The notes under the pieces: generated by a model | Told to the model about the DNA's origin: nothing | Databases searched by the model: none | Seen by the model: the letters and a program-made list of their open reading frames with translations, nothing else | Assembly (NCBI GenBank): GCA_950295325.1 | Contig: OX485807.1 | Location: forward strand, 13,233,001-13,297,000 | Direction: 5' to 3' | DNA from: Polytrichum commune | Taxonomy: Eukaryota > Streptophyta > Polytrichopsida > Polytrichales > Polytrichaceae | Length of the DNA stretch: 64,000 bases | Position numbers and translations under genes: made by a program | Part shown: piece after piece, positions 9,106 to 19,686 of the stretch | Layout: each line of letters starts with the position of its first letter | How positions within the stretch are numbered: the stretch's first letter is position 1

Positions 9106-10201
9106 CATGTTACTACACTAAGGCAAATTGGTCAAAGCTTCGGATTAAGTTTGCTCCGGTAACTAAGACCTTTGACGAAGGAGAATTTCGAGCCGAAGGG
9201 CCCGAAGGGAAATAATTACAGAGAGGAGGAAATCTCATTCGGCGGTACACTCGAGTTAATCCCCGACCTCAAGCCGGCCAAGTAAGATAAATTATTACAG
9301 TAAAAGCACAAGTCACTCATATTTGAGGAAGGTAAGTTGTGGGCTTACCGGCTTACCATCACGTCATACCGGGTATGACTAGATACTAAATTATTACGCG
9401 GTGCCAAATCCAATTCAAAGGGAATTAGCCTAAGGGGATTTCAAAGCATCTAAGGGGAACACTTGGGGAAATTTAGGCCATGAGTTTAATACCTCATAAA
9501 TGAGGGTGATAGTAATCAAACATCTTTAAGTGGAAATCGGTTTACCATATACATTAGAATCAACAAGGATTCTAATCCCTCAAATATTCTCAAGTGAATT
9601 TGGAATGTTGAAGGACCAAGGATACCATCAGAACAATATAATCAAGGTTAAAGAGGCAAGATGATTCTCAAGATTTTCATAATGTTAAAGAATATGTTTT
9701 GAACTAGAAACTCTTTATGAAGACATTCTCGGAATATTCTTAGAAAGTAATGAAGATTAGATGCATTCGAACCATGAAAGATATTGTTTGCAACATTTAG
9801 AGTTTCCCTTGAAACACTTAACCTCGACATTAGGATTTCGGGGAACATAATCTCGAAAACCTAAGGCACTTTCTCCTTGGAGATTTATAAAAAGGGATCT
9901 TCAAATACAACATTCCGGAATTGAAGAAATAAGATTATCTTGCGAGATCTTTCAAACCATGAAAGATGCAAGAGCGAATAGATGATTAAGAACTAAGGAA
10001 AGTAGTTTCTTAGAGAGCACTTTAATATTAGATTTCGGGGAACATAAACTTGTAACCTCAGGTCAACGATTCCAAGAGGATTTCAAAAGCAATAAATTAA
10101 AGATCACAAGAATTAGTCAACAAAGAGTTAACGGACACCTTCACAAGTTTTGGAAACTAAGAGAATCTAATTTTGGTGGGAGTAACTTCCATGTAAACCG
10201 G

Positions 10202-12892
10202 TCAGCAGCGGGTTACACCGTCTAAGTTTGCTGAGGGTTTGAAGGTGACCTCGACATTCATCACATTCTCTAGAATCTCATCTACCCTTGCCTGGGTAGT
10301 CTTTGGGGCGCCTCCTTTCTCGGGGCTCCGTTCTTTAGGCTTCCTTGCCTCTTCTTCTTCTGGGTACCAAGGTGCGAACTCCTCTGGCGTGGGTAGAGCT
10401 TCGCCATGTTCCTCCTGTATGTCTTTGATAGTTTTACTCACCTCCCGGTGGACTTCCATATCAGCTTTCCATTCCTTGTTGTTGGCTCCTATCGGCCTTT
10501 CATTTTTCTCCTTATCATCAACGTGTTCATCTTGCTCGAACACCTCCTCTTTGTCTTCATCGGGGTGTGCGTCCGGCTCGCGCACAACATCTCTCTCTTC
10601 ATCAGAGTTCTCATCTCTTTGTTGGTGGTCTTCCTGCTCCTCAGAGCTGCCACTGCTCGAATCGTCGTCATCATCACTATCGTCACTTTCGCTATCTTCC
10701 TTGCCTCCCTCGGCCGCAGCCCGTTGGGCTCTTGTCATCACACACACAGCAGGGGACACCACGTTGGCTCCCACGGCTAGCTTAGCATTCCTGAATCCAC
10801 TCAACTCCTGTTGGTGTTTGATAAAGTGCGGACAGTCCGTCTTCCGGTGTCCCTTTTGATGACAATAAAAACACTCGTCGGGGTTGCCATCTCGCTGAGG
10901 TACGCCAGTGTACCCAGTTCTCGGCGCTGCCTTGGTGTTGGTACTGTCCATCAAGCTTCGGTTGTATTCATGATTGATAGGTCCTCTGGGACCTCCTCGG
11001 TAGGGGTATCCATCTTCCCTCCGGTAATCTTGGCTCTTGTAGGGGTAGTAGCCTTCCCTCCTGAAGTCATCTCTGTAGTTGTCGTTGGGCCTAAAATAGG
11101 GCCGTTCATCTCTGCGATATTCATTTCCCCGGTAGGGGCCTCCCGCCTCCCGCCGGTAATCGCCTTCCCTGAATGGGGACCTTTCATCTCTTATGAATTC
11201 TATCCTTGGTTCAAACCGAACCCTTCTGTCATTCGTTTCTCGCCTAGGAGTGATCGCTCCTGGCCTTCGATTGGATTGGGGTTGTATTTGATTTACCCCA
11301 TATCTTCTATCCCGGGGTCTCCGAGATTCATGCCGTTCGTAAACACACTCGCTAGTGTTGTGGGTTAAGCTGTTACAATTCGTACATTGTTTCATTTGAC
11401 ACTCTTGCACGTAGTGCCCTTCATTTCGGCATCGCCGACAAATTATGCCTGTTCTGAATTTCCGGCTTCCCAAAGCCAGTCCTTCTATCTCTTCTCTGAG
11501 AGTCTTGATGTCATCTTTGGTTGAGTTATTTCTTCTACTCTTTGTCTTCTTTTTCTTCTTTCGCCGTTCTTCCTCTGAGTCATCACTTGACTCCTCACTG
11601 TCACTCTCATCGAGGAACCTCCCTTTCCTCATCTGTCCTAATTCCAACTTCCGTGCCGATGCTTTTGCTTCATCCAAGTCATCGGTCGGCATTAAATCAA
11701 TGTGCTTAGCGTATTCCTTTTTCAACCCATTAAGGAACCATGCTTTCTTGAATTGATTACTAGGTTGAGGGTGAATCTTTGATGATTCCACCATAACCCT
11801 TTCATAAAACTCTTCGACGGTCTCGTCTTTCTTCTGTTTGAGGGAGCCTAGGCTTTCAATGACTTCTCCCTCTGATTTCTTTGATCTGAATCTCATAAGG
11901 AAGGCAGTTCCTAAACTTGGCCAGTCCGGAAAATGGTTTGGGCCAAATTGGGAGTACCATTCCAAGGCTCGTTTCTTTAAGGTAACAGGGAATAGTTGTA
12001 ATTTGATCGCGTCTGTGTCTTCTTGATTTGCGAGACACACGTTGTTGAACTCTTGCATATACGTATCGGGATCCGTCTTACCCTTGTAGGTTGGTAAGGG
12101 AACCTTCGTTCTTCGGGGTTGTGCGGCCATGTTGACTGGGTTGGGTAAGTTGCTTCCAACACCAGGTGGGTTGTTGCTCTTGGCTGGTGGTGGGCTGACT
12201 CCGGTGTTAATTCCAAGGTTTTGGAATTGCTTAAGTTTCTCTTCAAACTTCCTCCGTAGGTCGTCAAACTCTTCTTGACTGATGGGTCTTTTTACTCCTT
12301 GGTCCGTGTTATCTTGTGTGCTTTCTCCGGAGAAGCCGGAGTCTTCAAAGCTAAATTGTTCTTCAAAATTTCTTTTCAATTTCTCCCAACTCCTTGGGTT
12401 GAAAAGATTTTCCTCAGCCGTGTTTCCTTGATGGGTGTTGTCCTGCGCTTTATCTACTGGGGTATGTGTACCCGTGTTTTTACCTGTACCTTTCGTTCTC
12501 AACACATAGGTTCCAAGAGGGGTGCCTATTATCAGATCATCCTCATCTTCCTCGTTTTCTCCCTGATTCAAGTTCTCTTCATCCAAGTCTTCATGTCCTT
12601 TGCTTGTCTCACCATTATCTCCTCCTTCACTTTGACTTCTATGGTGGCTGGGCTTAGGGGTGTGGGAACCTACTGCCGGTGGTTCAGAAGCGTATCGGCT
12701 CTCTTCACTTCCTGTAGTTCGTTGTCTTGTACGCCTAGCGTACCTCTCTTCTCTTTCTCTTTTGAGTTGTTCAGTCCGCCTTATGCGGTCCTCTCTGGAA
12801 TGCATGCGCTCCACATGCTTCTTCTCTGCCTCCTGTTCTCTAGGAGTTGGTGATGTACTTCTCGTACTAGATGTATCCTCATGATCAACCAT
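10202..12892 (-). CDS. gag: Gag polyprotein with three CCHC zinc knuckles
   Basis: The 896-codon frame has a charged N-terminal third and a retrotransposon gag capsid-like domain (KKRALEWYSQF, EEFYERV, FLNGLKKEY contexts, roughly residues 260-420). Two adjacent CCHC knuckles start near residue 485 (CRRCRNEGHYVQEC, CTNCNSLTHNTSEC) and a third lies near 674 (CFYCHQKGHRKTDC). An R/Y-rich repeat region lies between them. After MTRAQRAAA comes a very acidic D/E stretch. The last 18 codons and stop are read antisense from the inserted LTR (10202-10256), so the natural C-terminus and any gag-pol junction are lost here. The ATG at 12890-12892 is the first in the open frame. Confidence 0.92.
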   Translation of the reverse strand: MVDHEDTSSTRSTSPTPREQEAEKKHVERMHSREDRIRRTEQLKREREERYARRTRQRTTGSEESRYASEPPAVGSHTPKPSHHRSQSEGGDNGETSKGHEDLDEENLNQGENEEDEDDLIIGTPLGTYVLRTKGTGKNTGTHTPVDKAQDNTHQGNTAEENLFNPRSWEKLKRNFEEQFSFEDSGFSGESTQDNTDQGVKRPISQEEFDDLRRKFEEKLKQFQNLGINTGVSPPPAKSNNPPGVGSNLPNPVNMAAQPRRTKVPLPTYKGKTDPDTYMQEFNNVCLANQEDTDAIKLQLFPVTLKKRALEWYSQFGPNHFPDWPSLGTAFLMRFRSKKSEGEVIESLGSLKQKKDETVEEFYERVMVESSKIHPQPSNQFKKAWFLNGLKKEYAKHIDLMPTDDLDEAKASARKLELGQMRKGRFLDESDSEESSDDSEEERRKKKKKTKSRRNNSTKDDIKTLREEIEGLALGSRKFRTGIICRRCRNEGHYVQECQMKQCTNCNSLTHNTSECVYERHESRRPRDRRYGVNQIQPQSNRRPGAITPRRETNDRRVRFEPRIEFIRDERSPFREGDYRREAGGPYRGNEYRRDERPYFRPNDNYRDDFRREGYYPYKSQDYRREDGYPYRGGPRGPINHEYNRSLMDSTNTKAAPRTGYTGVPQRDGNPDECFYCHQKGHRKTDCPHFIKHQQELSGFRNAKLAVGANVVSPAVCVMTRAQRAAAEGGKEDSESDDSDDDDDSSSGSSEEQEDHQQRDENSDEERDVVREPDAHPDEDKEEVFEQDEHVDDKEKNERPIGANNKEWKADMEVHREVSKTIKDIQEEHGEALPTPEEFAPWYPEEEEARKPKERSPEKGGAPKTTQARVDEILENVMNVEVTFKPSANLDGVTRC

Positions 12893-13007
12893 GTACGCTA
12901 CTGAGAGTGTTTCGGGGTCATGGTCTTGGCCGGCTCTCTCAGCTCTGACGCCTCAATGCACCCGTACTTCACATGTTTGCCTATGGATGATTACTTGGAC
13001 ACTTGGT

Positions 13008-13646
13008 TTAAGTTCTTGTTTCTTGTTCCTGCTCCTGCCCCAAATTCAAGTTCCCCACACTACCATGCAAACCACCATACAGAGGTAAGAATATCTTTCT
13101 AACATACAAATCGTACAACAAACCTTCTTGCTTGTAATGGTAACCTCGATGTCGCGTTGCTCCTAACACATAGGCGCTAATTCCTTCTCTTCCGTCATTC
13201 CACACCTTAGAGAAAATTACTGCCTGCAGCTCCTCTGGTAACTCAGCAATGTTTCTCTCAAATTGTGACCGGTACGTGAATCCTATTTCTCTTTCTTGGT
13301 GTAATTGCCAGACCTTGTCTTCATACATCTTCTGCATATCCCACATGAGATCGTGGAATCTCCTGGTTCCTTCCCATTTCTTCAAGGTTGTTCGACTGGT
13401 ATCATACTTTGGATAATCCCATGGCCACTTACCCAAAGCCAAGACTTCTTGTTGCTTTGAGTTCTCTTCTTCTCCTCCTTCGCTTCCCTGCACGTAGAAT
13501 CCTCGGAGATTAAACTGTTCGAGTCTCCGTTGCACTGCTCTCTCTATACGATCTTGCTTCCGTGGTCCAAATGTTTCTTCCCATTTGCGTTTCTCATTCA
13601 TCTCCTGTTGGAGTCTTCCACAATATAGGTAGTACATGTTCTCCAT
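13008..13646 (-). CDS. ORF ahead of gag, 212 aa, unknown function
   Basis: The product is not recognised. It lies on the element's sense strand between the primer-binding site and gag, 115 bp before the gag ATG. It is charged, with basic/acidic helices at the N-terminus (KRKWEETFGPRKQDRIERAV), a central WPWDYPKYD motif and a tyrosine-rich C-terminal region (RGYHYKQEGLLYDLYVRK). No membrane segment, zinc finger or signal peptide is visible. Ogre elements also carry an ORF of unknown function before gag, so position suggests an equivalent, but no sequence kinship can be claimed. The intact frame suggests it is a real element gene. Confidence 0.7.
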   Translation of the reverse strand: MENMYYLYCGRLQQEMNEKRKWEETFGPRKQDRIERAVQRRLEQFNLRGFYVQGSEGGEEENSKQQEVLALGKWPWDYPKYDTSRTTLKKWEGTRRFHDLMWDMQKMYEDKVWQLHQEREIGFTYRSQFERNIAELPEELQAVIFSKVWNDGREGISAYVLGATRHRGYHYKQEGLLYDLYVRKIFLPLYGGLHGSVGNLNLGQEQEQETRT

Positions 13647-13734
13647 TGACGCCTGCCATCCAACTTACTCCCAAATATTGTATGTTGTAAATTTTATCTT
13701 CTAATCTAGGTAAGTGTAACGTCCATGTGGCGAA

Positions 13735-13752
13735 TCCCCAGCATGGTCGCCA
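13735..13752 (-). other. tRNA primer-binding site of the minus-strand element
   Basis: On the minus strand TGGCGACCATGCTGGGGA starts three bases after the LTR end. It is complementary to a tRNA 3' end ...GGUCGCCA. TGG next to an LTR end is the standard primer-binding layout. An arginine tRNA is my best guess, unverified. Confidence 0.85.
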
Positions 13753-13755
13753 AAA

Positions 13756-16050
13756 TGTCGAGGTCACCTTCAAACCCTCAGCAAACTTAGACGGTGTAAC
13801 CCGCTGCTGACCGGTTTACATGGACACTACACTTATCTAAATTAACTTTTGAAGGTGTTTCCTCTTGGATAAATCTTTAAGGAGAAAGTAGCCTAAGCTT
13901 TTAAGCTTATGTTCCCCGAAATCCTAATGTCGAGGTTAAGTGTTGTGAATATAAGGAGTGTTTTCGCAATCAATGTAATGGTATCAAAACATTCTTCAAT
14001 TTCATTTCTAATTCTAAATCCTCAATCAAAGTTCACAATCACATTACTTTGAGTGTTTTTATTAACAATCCATTGCAATGCCTTTAAGGTGAAAGTTGGC
14101 TACTGGATGGTCTTCAAAGTCTTTTATTCTTGAATGATGGTTTGAAGATCTTCTTAATGTCTTCATTCTTCTAAAGTTCCCTTTTGTCTGGTTTTCCTTT
14201 GTATTCTCTACTCATGAGAGTTTAGTTCTTCATTCTTGAATATCTCTAAATTCCTAGGAAGGATCTTCTCTAATCTTCCTATTCTCTTGAGTGCTTCGGT
14301 CTTGGATTCCTTACGCAATCTTCTTTGTCTTCACGATGAGCTTCGGATTTTGTCAATCTCTTAGCCTCTTCACTTTTGATATCTTGACATCTCCTTAGAC
14401 CCAAAAGGTATCTTAGATCTTGGTTAGAAAGTTCGTTTAAACCTTTAGTCCTCAAAGGGCTTCAAACTTGCGGTCTTGGTCTCGGGCTTGCGGTCCTCCA
14501 GTCCCATGGCCCTCAGTCTCCAAATCTTGAAACAAGGCCTTTTGTGTCTTCAAGTCTTTATTGTAGCCTCTGATTTGAAAACATCTCGGAAAGTCCTTCA
14601 AGTTCTCGAGTCTCCTCGAACACTGATACCACGGTCCCACAGTCACACGGGCCCTCAGTCGTACGGTCCTTTTATGGCCTCTCGGCTAAGACTAGGTGCT
14701 CTTGAGAAAGTCTTCAAGTTCTCGTTCCCAAGGTCTCGCGGTCTCTCAGCACCTCGGGCCCTCAATCTTCAAGGTACACCCAAAAGGGGTCTTCATATCT
14801 TCGAGTCTTCGGATTCGTTAAGAATCAGTCTTCAAGTCTCGGAAACTCGCCATCCGGTTCCGCGGTCCTCCAGTCGCGGTCTCCAGTCCGCGGGCCTTCA
14901 ATGTCGTGGGCTCTCAGCTCCAAATTCGGTCTTCAAACTCGAAAAGATCTTCGATTCCTCGGGTAAAATTTCGAAGCTCCGATTGTCGTCAAATCGCTCC
15001 CGATAATGCTCCAAATAGGTCTTCGTTAAAACGCTCCCGATAATGCTCCTCTTGACGCTCACGTTGGATTGTTGAAATGAATAATGAAGTGCTATAGGGG
15101 TCCGTAGTGCCCCTTTATATAGGCTTTGAAATCTTAAAATTGGTTGAACTAGCGGTTAGGTATGGCCTCCTAATGCCAAATGTCTAATTAGGCTAATTTT
15201 AGTCTGAATTAAGGCTGCAGTCTAAATTTAGGTCTGCCGGATCTATTTACAGAACCCACACGTGCTAAATATAGATGTTCGTGAGAAATGGATTGGTTGC
15301 AATTCCTTCTATTTCCTAGATGTGCCTAGGTGTGTTCGGTTACCATTCATGAGTCAATCATCCAAGATCTCATCCTTTCATTGCTTAGATGGTTAAAGCG
15401 GTTAATGTCATCCAAGGGATGGAAACCCCTTGGCATTGTCTTTCATCCACACGCGTTAGTAAGTACGTGTCCACTCATTGTTGGTTAACTACTAAGTGGT
15501 CACTTCCTATAGTCACTAAGCGCTTGTCTCTCATCCAAAAAGTGACTACACCATCACTAATCTCTAACCTAGCCTACTAATGTCTTCATCCGTTCCCCAA
15601 CGGTCTTCAATCGTTCCCGCCGGCTAGCTCCGTTCCCAACGGGTGTGCTCCCGTTCCCGCCGGCTCAACCTCGTTCCCATCGGTTTAGGCTTGTTCCCGC
15701 CGGCCTAATCATCCGTTCTCGTTGTCTAAGCTCGTTCCCCAACGGCTCTTAGTCCGTCCACGTGGCCGACTCCCACGCGATATCCCTTCTTCCGTTGGCC
15801 CAGCTGTCCGGTTCCCAACCCGGACCCGTTCTCGTCCTGGCCCCCTACAAATACCCGGCCGTGATACCCACATGTCATTTTCTGCCCGGGCTTCTTCCCC
15901 GCTCCCGGTCCTCCAGCTGTCTGCTCCCTTCGCCGCTCGTCACCGTGTCACGACCTCGGACCTCGCCTTGAGAGCTTCCCCGACGCTCTCTCTCCTTTTC
16001 TCTCAGCACTCTGCATTTGGCGATGCCTTTGATGGATCATCCAGTTGTGT
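13756..16050 (-). repeat. 5' LTR of the minus-strand element (outer end approximate)
   Basis: On the minus strand it ends ...CCTCGACA at 13756, directly before the primer site. Reverse-complement homology to the plus-strand LTR is seen in the U3 (15150-15250 against 8560-8680), at the TATA box and at 13880-13945 against 9815-9900. The terminal 69 bases are identical. R/U5 (about 14400-15000) carries its own repeated GACTGGAGGACCGCG-like motifs instead of the pseudoknot units. I could not see a clean TG start, so 16050 rests on the expected length. Confidence 0.75.
15113..15121 (-). promoter_or_regulatory. TATA box of the minus-strand LTR
   Basis: TATATAAAG on the minus strand lies in a segment homologous to the TATA region of the plus-strand LTR. 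It drives leftward transcription toward the 212-aa ORF and gag. Confidence 0.7.
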
Positions 16051-16422
16051 AGAGTATTAGAGGATGACATTGTAGGCACCACACGTGCACTTCTTTTCCG
16101 ACTCCAATGGTGAAGATAACTATGCCCGTGTTGGAAGGAACTTGCAACACTATATTTTGGCCATGACCATTCTAAGAGGATGAGTGAAACCGCGCCAAAT
16201 TAATGGATTCAAAAGCGGAACACAATGCCCACATGTCCACAAAGATAAGAGTACCTTACGTGTGTACAATTGTTTACCATGTTGTTGTGGGATTCACTTT
16301 GTGTAGGTCAACCTTTGAAATCGGGGTGAAAAGAAATGGGTGGTGGGTTTCACAAGTGAGGTGACGATTGGTGGAGGCCCACAACCACATGGACCCCCCC
16401 AAGAAACCCTAAAGTGATCTCA
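16051..16422. other. Intergenic, no gene seen
   Basis: No credible coding frame or family match between the LTR and the first MITE. Confidence 0.5.
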
Positions 16423-16922
16423 AGGCCACTTCACACACGAGCCGAGAGTCGTGACCATGAAATTGTGAGAGCCCAAAAGAAAGTGTTCAAAAGGCGGTCC
16501 CAAGGCACCTCCAAAATCATGTAGTGTGGTCACAGACCCCCAAGTGTAGTGTGAAGTCATATGTGACCGGGTCCTCAACTAAATGTTATTTCAATGGATT
16601 TTGATTCATGCGGGTCCTCACGCATGATATAATAGAATAAATCAACAGTTGTGAGCATTTGGCGTGCCATGGTCTCTTGGTTTTGTGTTAGGCCTACCTC
16701 CAAGAGGTGGTTTTTGAAAATAGTCCAAGTGACCATGAAACATGATCCATTCGATGCCATGTAGGAATCCATGTAGACTTTACATCCATCTTGCATTCAC
16801 ATGCTCCGCTAGTCCCTCAAGGGTGGTGTGAAGCAAACTTGGACCGGCTCCGCCTTTTCCACCAATGAGAATGCTTGAAGTGTAATGGTCACGGGCTCTC
16901 AGTCTCGTGTGTGAAGTGGCCC
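16423..16922 (+). mobile_element. MITE family 1, copy 1 (about 500 bp)
   Basis: Terminal inverted repeats are GGCCACTTCACACACGAG at the left and its complement at the right (16903-16920, followed by CC). The flanks share TCA, a 3-bp target duplication as in PIF/Harbinger MITEs. Subterminal GTGACC/GGTCAC blocks are also inverted. No transposase is encoded. Confidence 0.85.
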
Positions 16923-16954
16923 TCATTATTCATTCTAACAATTGGGGGGAATTG

Positions 16955-17455
16955 AGGTCCACTTCACACACGAGATTGAGGGCATGTGACCAATGAGAGT
17001 GCTTGAATATTTGCACTTCAAGCACTCTCATTGGTGGAAAAGGCGGAGCCAGTCCAAGTTCGCTTCACTCTACGCTTGAGGGACTGATGGAGTAAGTGAA
17101 TGCAAGATGGATGTAAGTGAATGCAAATGGATCATGTTTCATAGTCACTTGAACCACCTTCAAAAACCACCTTTTTGGAGGTACGCCTAACACAAAACTA
17201 TGAGACCGTGGCACTCCGAAATCTCACAATCATTGATTTATTACACTTTATCATGCTCGAGGACCCATGTGAATAGAAATTCATTGAAATAGCATTCGGT
17301 TGAGAGCTCGATCACATATGACTTCACATTACACTTAAAGGTCCGTGACCACACTTTATGATTTTGGAAGTGTCTTGGGACGGCCTTTGGACACTTCTTT
17401 TGGGCTCTCACAATTCATGGTCATTGCTCTTGGCTCATGTGCGAATTGGCAACTC
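16955..17455 (-). mobile_element. MITE family 1, copy 2, inverted to copy 1
   Basis: It is a diverged reverse-complement copy of 16423-16922, sharing the ACCAATGAGAGTGCTTGAA and AGGCGGAGCC blocks and the CACTTCACACACGAG end. The left end is well kept, the right end (GGCTCATGTGCGAATTGG) degraded. Only about 30 bp separate the two copies. Confidence 0.8.
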
Positions 17456-19339
17456 CACATGACCTCTCTCTCAAAACCCTAGAGGAAGCTCATTTGTAGA
17501 TGACCTTTGAGGAGGAGGTAGAAGAAGGGGAGGTGGACTAAATGGAGGAGGAAATGGGAGCGGGAGCAACATTGCATGCAAGTTTAGGGTTTGCAAGGGT
17601 TCACATGTATGTATGTATATAAGTATTCATGCATGCATCACAATACTCACGATCAAACATTCGGCCAACGCGCTCATATTCATACCGGTACTTACATACG
17701 AGCGTTCTTTTTATTTTTATTTTTATGTATGCATGTATGTATGTATGTGTGCATGTATGTTCACCTCCCCCCTTGAGATAAACCATATGAGGCTTAGAGG
17801 TTGGATTAATGGACTCCTTCATCCGTACACCCACATGGAAAGGTTTGCAAAATGAGGCAAACCATGAAAAAATCGCACACAAATACATGCAAAGAAAATT
17901 TGAAACTTTGAATTGGTTGTCTCGACACCGAGAGTAGTCAATGTGTGATTAAGGAAGTGGAAATCCCATTTGAAGTTGAATTATATCATGTGCCACATCA
18001 TTGGATAGATGATTTTTCATAAAAATCACGAGTAAAATCAACCTTTCCTCATGTATATTTACCATCTTATTTATCTCTTTTTTTCCTACAAAATTTTGCC
18101 TTTAATATTTTGATATGTTTTCCTTTATATACATTGTGTTGTTGAAAACTCTAGAAACTCCCGAGACAATAAAAGATGTGCAACTATCAGTTGATACTGT
18201 GCAAATATTAATCCCTAGGTACACATAAAGTCTACGTGTGCCAAAAGCATGACTTTGTTTTGTGGAATAATCAAATTATATTAAATTATTCTTTTTGCTT
18301 GCTTAGTGTGTTTGGTGCTACAAGAATCGGACTCCATACATGAATTTTTTATGCAAATCATGCCATTTATAATATAAGGGAATATTCTCCAAACTTTCAC
18401 TAGTTGAGAGTTCTAGTGTACTTGATCCCCTAACTGCTTGGTTTAGGGAGTTTCGGGTGTTGAATGTTGGGGCCCATATCTCCCTCTGGTTTATACACCA
18501 ATTTGTTATTATAAATGTTGGTCATATTATGTATGCCACATATATTGTTGGGAATTTGGATTATGAGGTTCACATGTACCTTTATCAAAATATTGACATT
18601 TGATATGACAATGTCCAATTTCCATAGTGAGGCATGTGGAATTATCAAAGTGTGGCCATTTGGTCATCTAAAAGTCTAGGGTTTCAATAAATTTCATTAG
18701 CTTTCCGATAGTGTATTGCTTGTTTGCTTTGGATTTACAAGTCATGAAAATTTGATAAGGAATCATGGTCTAAATTCCTCGCATTTAGGGACACCTCTTC
18801 ATTGTTGCCTAATACATCCCAACTATAAATACTTGGATGGCTAATAATTTTCAAGGTACAAGTATCCTACGAGGTGTCATCATCTATACAATCAAAGTTG
18901 TTATTTGCCCATTGGATGTGGAGAAGTAAATTGCCAAAGTCTATTGTGTCGTACATGGCATGTCAAAGTTATTTAATGGCCTCCGATGGGTGGGCATTTA
19001 GGGGCTCTGTGAGGTGAATGTGTTCTCTACCTATTATTGAAAATAATATTAGTTGGATGCAAAGCGCATGTTGCATGAACTTGATTCAAATTCTATATGA
19101 GTTTAGAGATAGAGAGAAAGAGAAAAAGAAAGAGAAAGGAAGAAACCTAATTTTAGGTGTGGAAATTCAAATATGATGTTGGAATCTATAAATTTAAATT
19201 GTATAAATTGTTTAAAAATATTCCCAATGTGAGTTGAAATGTAGTACACATGCCTTAGTCCACGTGCATCGGTTGCAATTAAGTCTTTTGGCTCTCCTGC
19301 AATGTGAAGGCATGAGCATACTTTTATATTCATCGTTTG
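17456..19339. other. Intergenic with TGTA microsatellite
   Basis: The segment contains a purine-rich stretch (17505-17570) and a TATG/TGTA simple repeat (about 17723-17762). No gene or recognisable transposon was seen in 17.8-19.3 kb. Confidence 0.5.
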
Positions 19340-19686
19340 TATATGTAGAACTTTGACTGGAGGTTGTGGGTTCTATTCCCCATGCCGGCGTGGTGCTCAC
19401 CACCTTAGTCCACCCAACTATGGTGGGGGGTCCTTGGACCTTGTTGTATGGGTACCTCAAAGCCCTTTGGGGGGATATCATGTCCGGTATCTTCAAGGCA
19501 CTAGTGGCTAGCTAGGAACTTGTATTGTGTGTCACTATAGTGTCCATCCTCGAAAGGGGAGAGTAGTATTTGTCCCAATGTCCCCTTGTCCAGTGGGCAT
19601 CGGGTCATTGGCATTATGAACGGACACTTTATTCACGCCGCCCCCTTGCTAAAAAGGGACTAGAGTTTCTATCTATCTATCTAGAA
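19340..19686 (+). mobile_element. Possible SINE with (ATCT)n tail
   Basis: A box-B-like GGGTTCTATTCC at about 19367 (consensus GGTTCGANTCC) is near the left side. The segment ends in an ATCTATCTATCTAG tail (about 19671-19686). Size and tail suit a tRNA-derived SINE, but box A is unclear and no second copy was seen here. Confidence 0.4.

Larger units (their letters stand above)
1..10256 (+). mobile_element. Ty3/Gypsy LTR retrotransposon, 5' part outside window
   Basis: The order seen is reverse transcriptase thumb, RNase H, an H2C2 array, integrase core, integrase C-terminal region, accessory ORF, polypurine tract and a 3' LTR ending at 10256. RT-RNase H-integrase order defines Ty3/Gypsy. I see no chromodomain. 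Together with the related minus-strand copy, which has an ORF ahead of gag, this suggests a non-chromoviral lineage near Ogre/Tat/Athila, but lineage is not proven. The 5' LTR, gag and most of RT are left of the window. One frameshift near 2265 breaks pol, so this copy is probably not autonomous. Its 3' LTR abuts the gag region of an opposite-strand element, so it is nested in that element. Confidence 0.9.
7902..10256 (+). repeat. 3' LTR (2355 bp) of the plus-strand element
   Basis: It begins TGTGTAGCC after the polypurine tract and ends TGACCTCGACA, giving TGT...ACA termini. Inside are a GGGAACG-repeat U3, a TATA box at 8689, a tandem structured-RNA array from 8791 and a long R/U5. The last 69 bases (10188-10256) are identical to the end of the minus-strand element's LTR, where they adjoin a primer-binding site; this fixes the right boundary. 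Homology to that LTR elsewhere is patchy (for example 8530-8700 and 9815-9900). The partner 5' LTR is outside the window. Confidence 0.88.
10257..16050 (-). mobile_element. Second Gypsy element, minus strand, interrupted after gag
   Basis: Reading leftward on the minus strand there is a 5' LTR (about 16050 to 13756), a primer-binding site, a 212-aa ORF and gag. At 10256 the sequence changes abruptly into the end of the plus-strand element's LTR. Protease, RT and integrase are therefore not in the window. If the plus-strand element inserted here, they should lie left of that element's 5' LTR. An extra ORF before gag, long LTRs and a probable Arg-type primer resemble Ogre elements (established for that group), but sequence-level assignment was not possible. 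The outer LTR end near 16.05 kb is approximate. Confidence 0.82.

Noticed and set aside
10239-12884. Several plus-strand frames of 60-206 codons
   Set aside because: Antisense shadows of gag; low-complexity Ser/Leu-rich translations of the acidic and arginine-rich parts.
13735-13752. tRNA gene
   Set aside because: Only the 3'-terminal 18 nt complement is present, next to an LTR end, so it is a primer-binding site.
14476-15006. 176-codon plus-strand frame
   Set aside because: Lies antisense in R/U5 of the minus LTR; Ser/Arg/Leu repeats mirror the DNA repeats.
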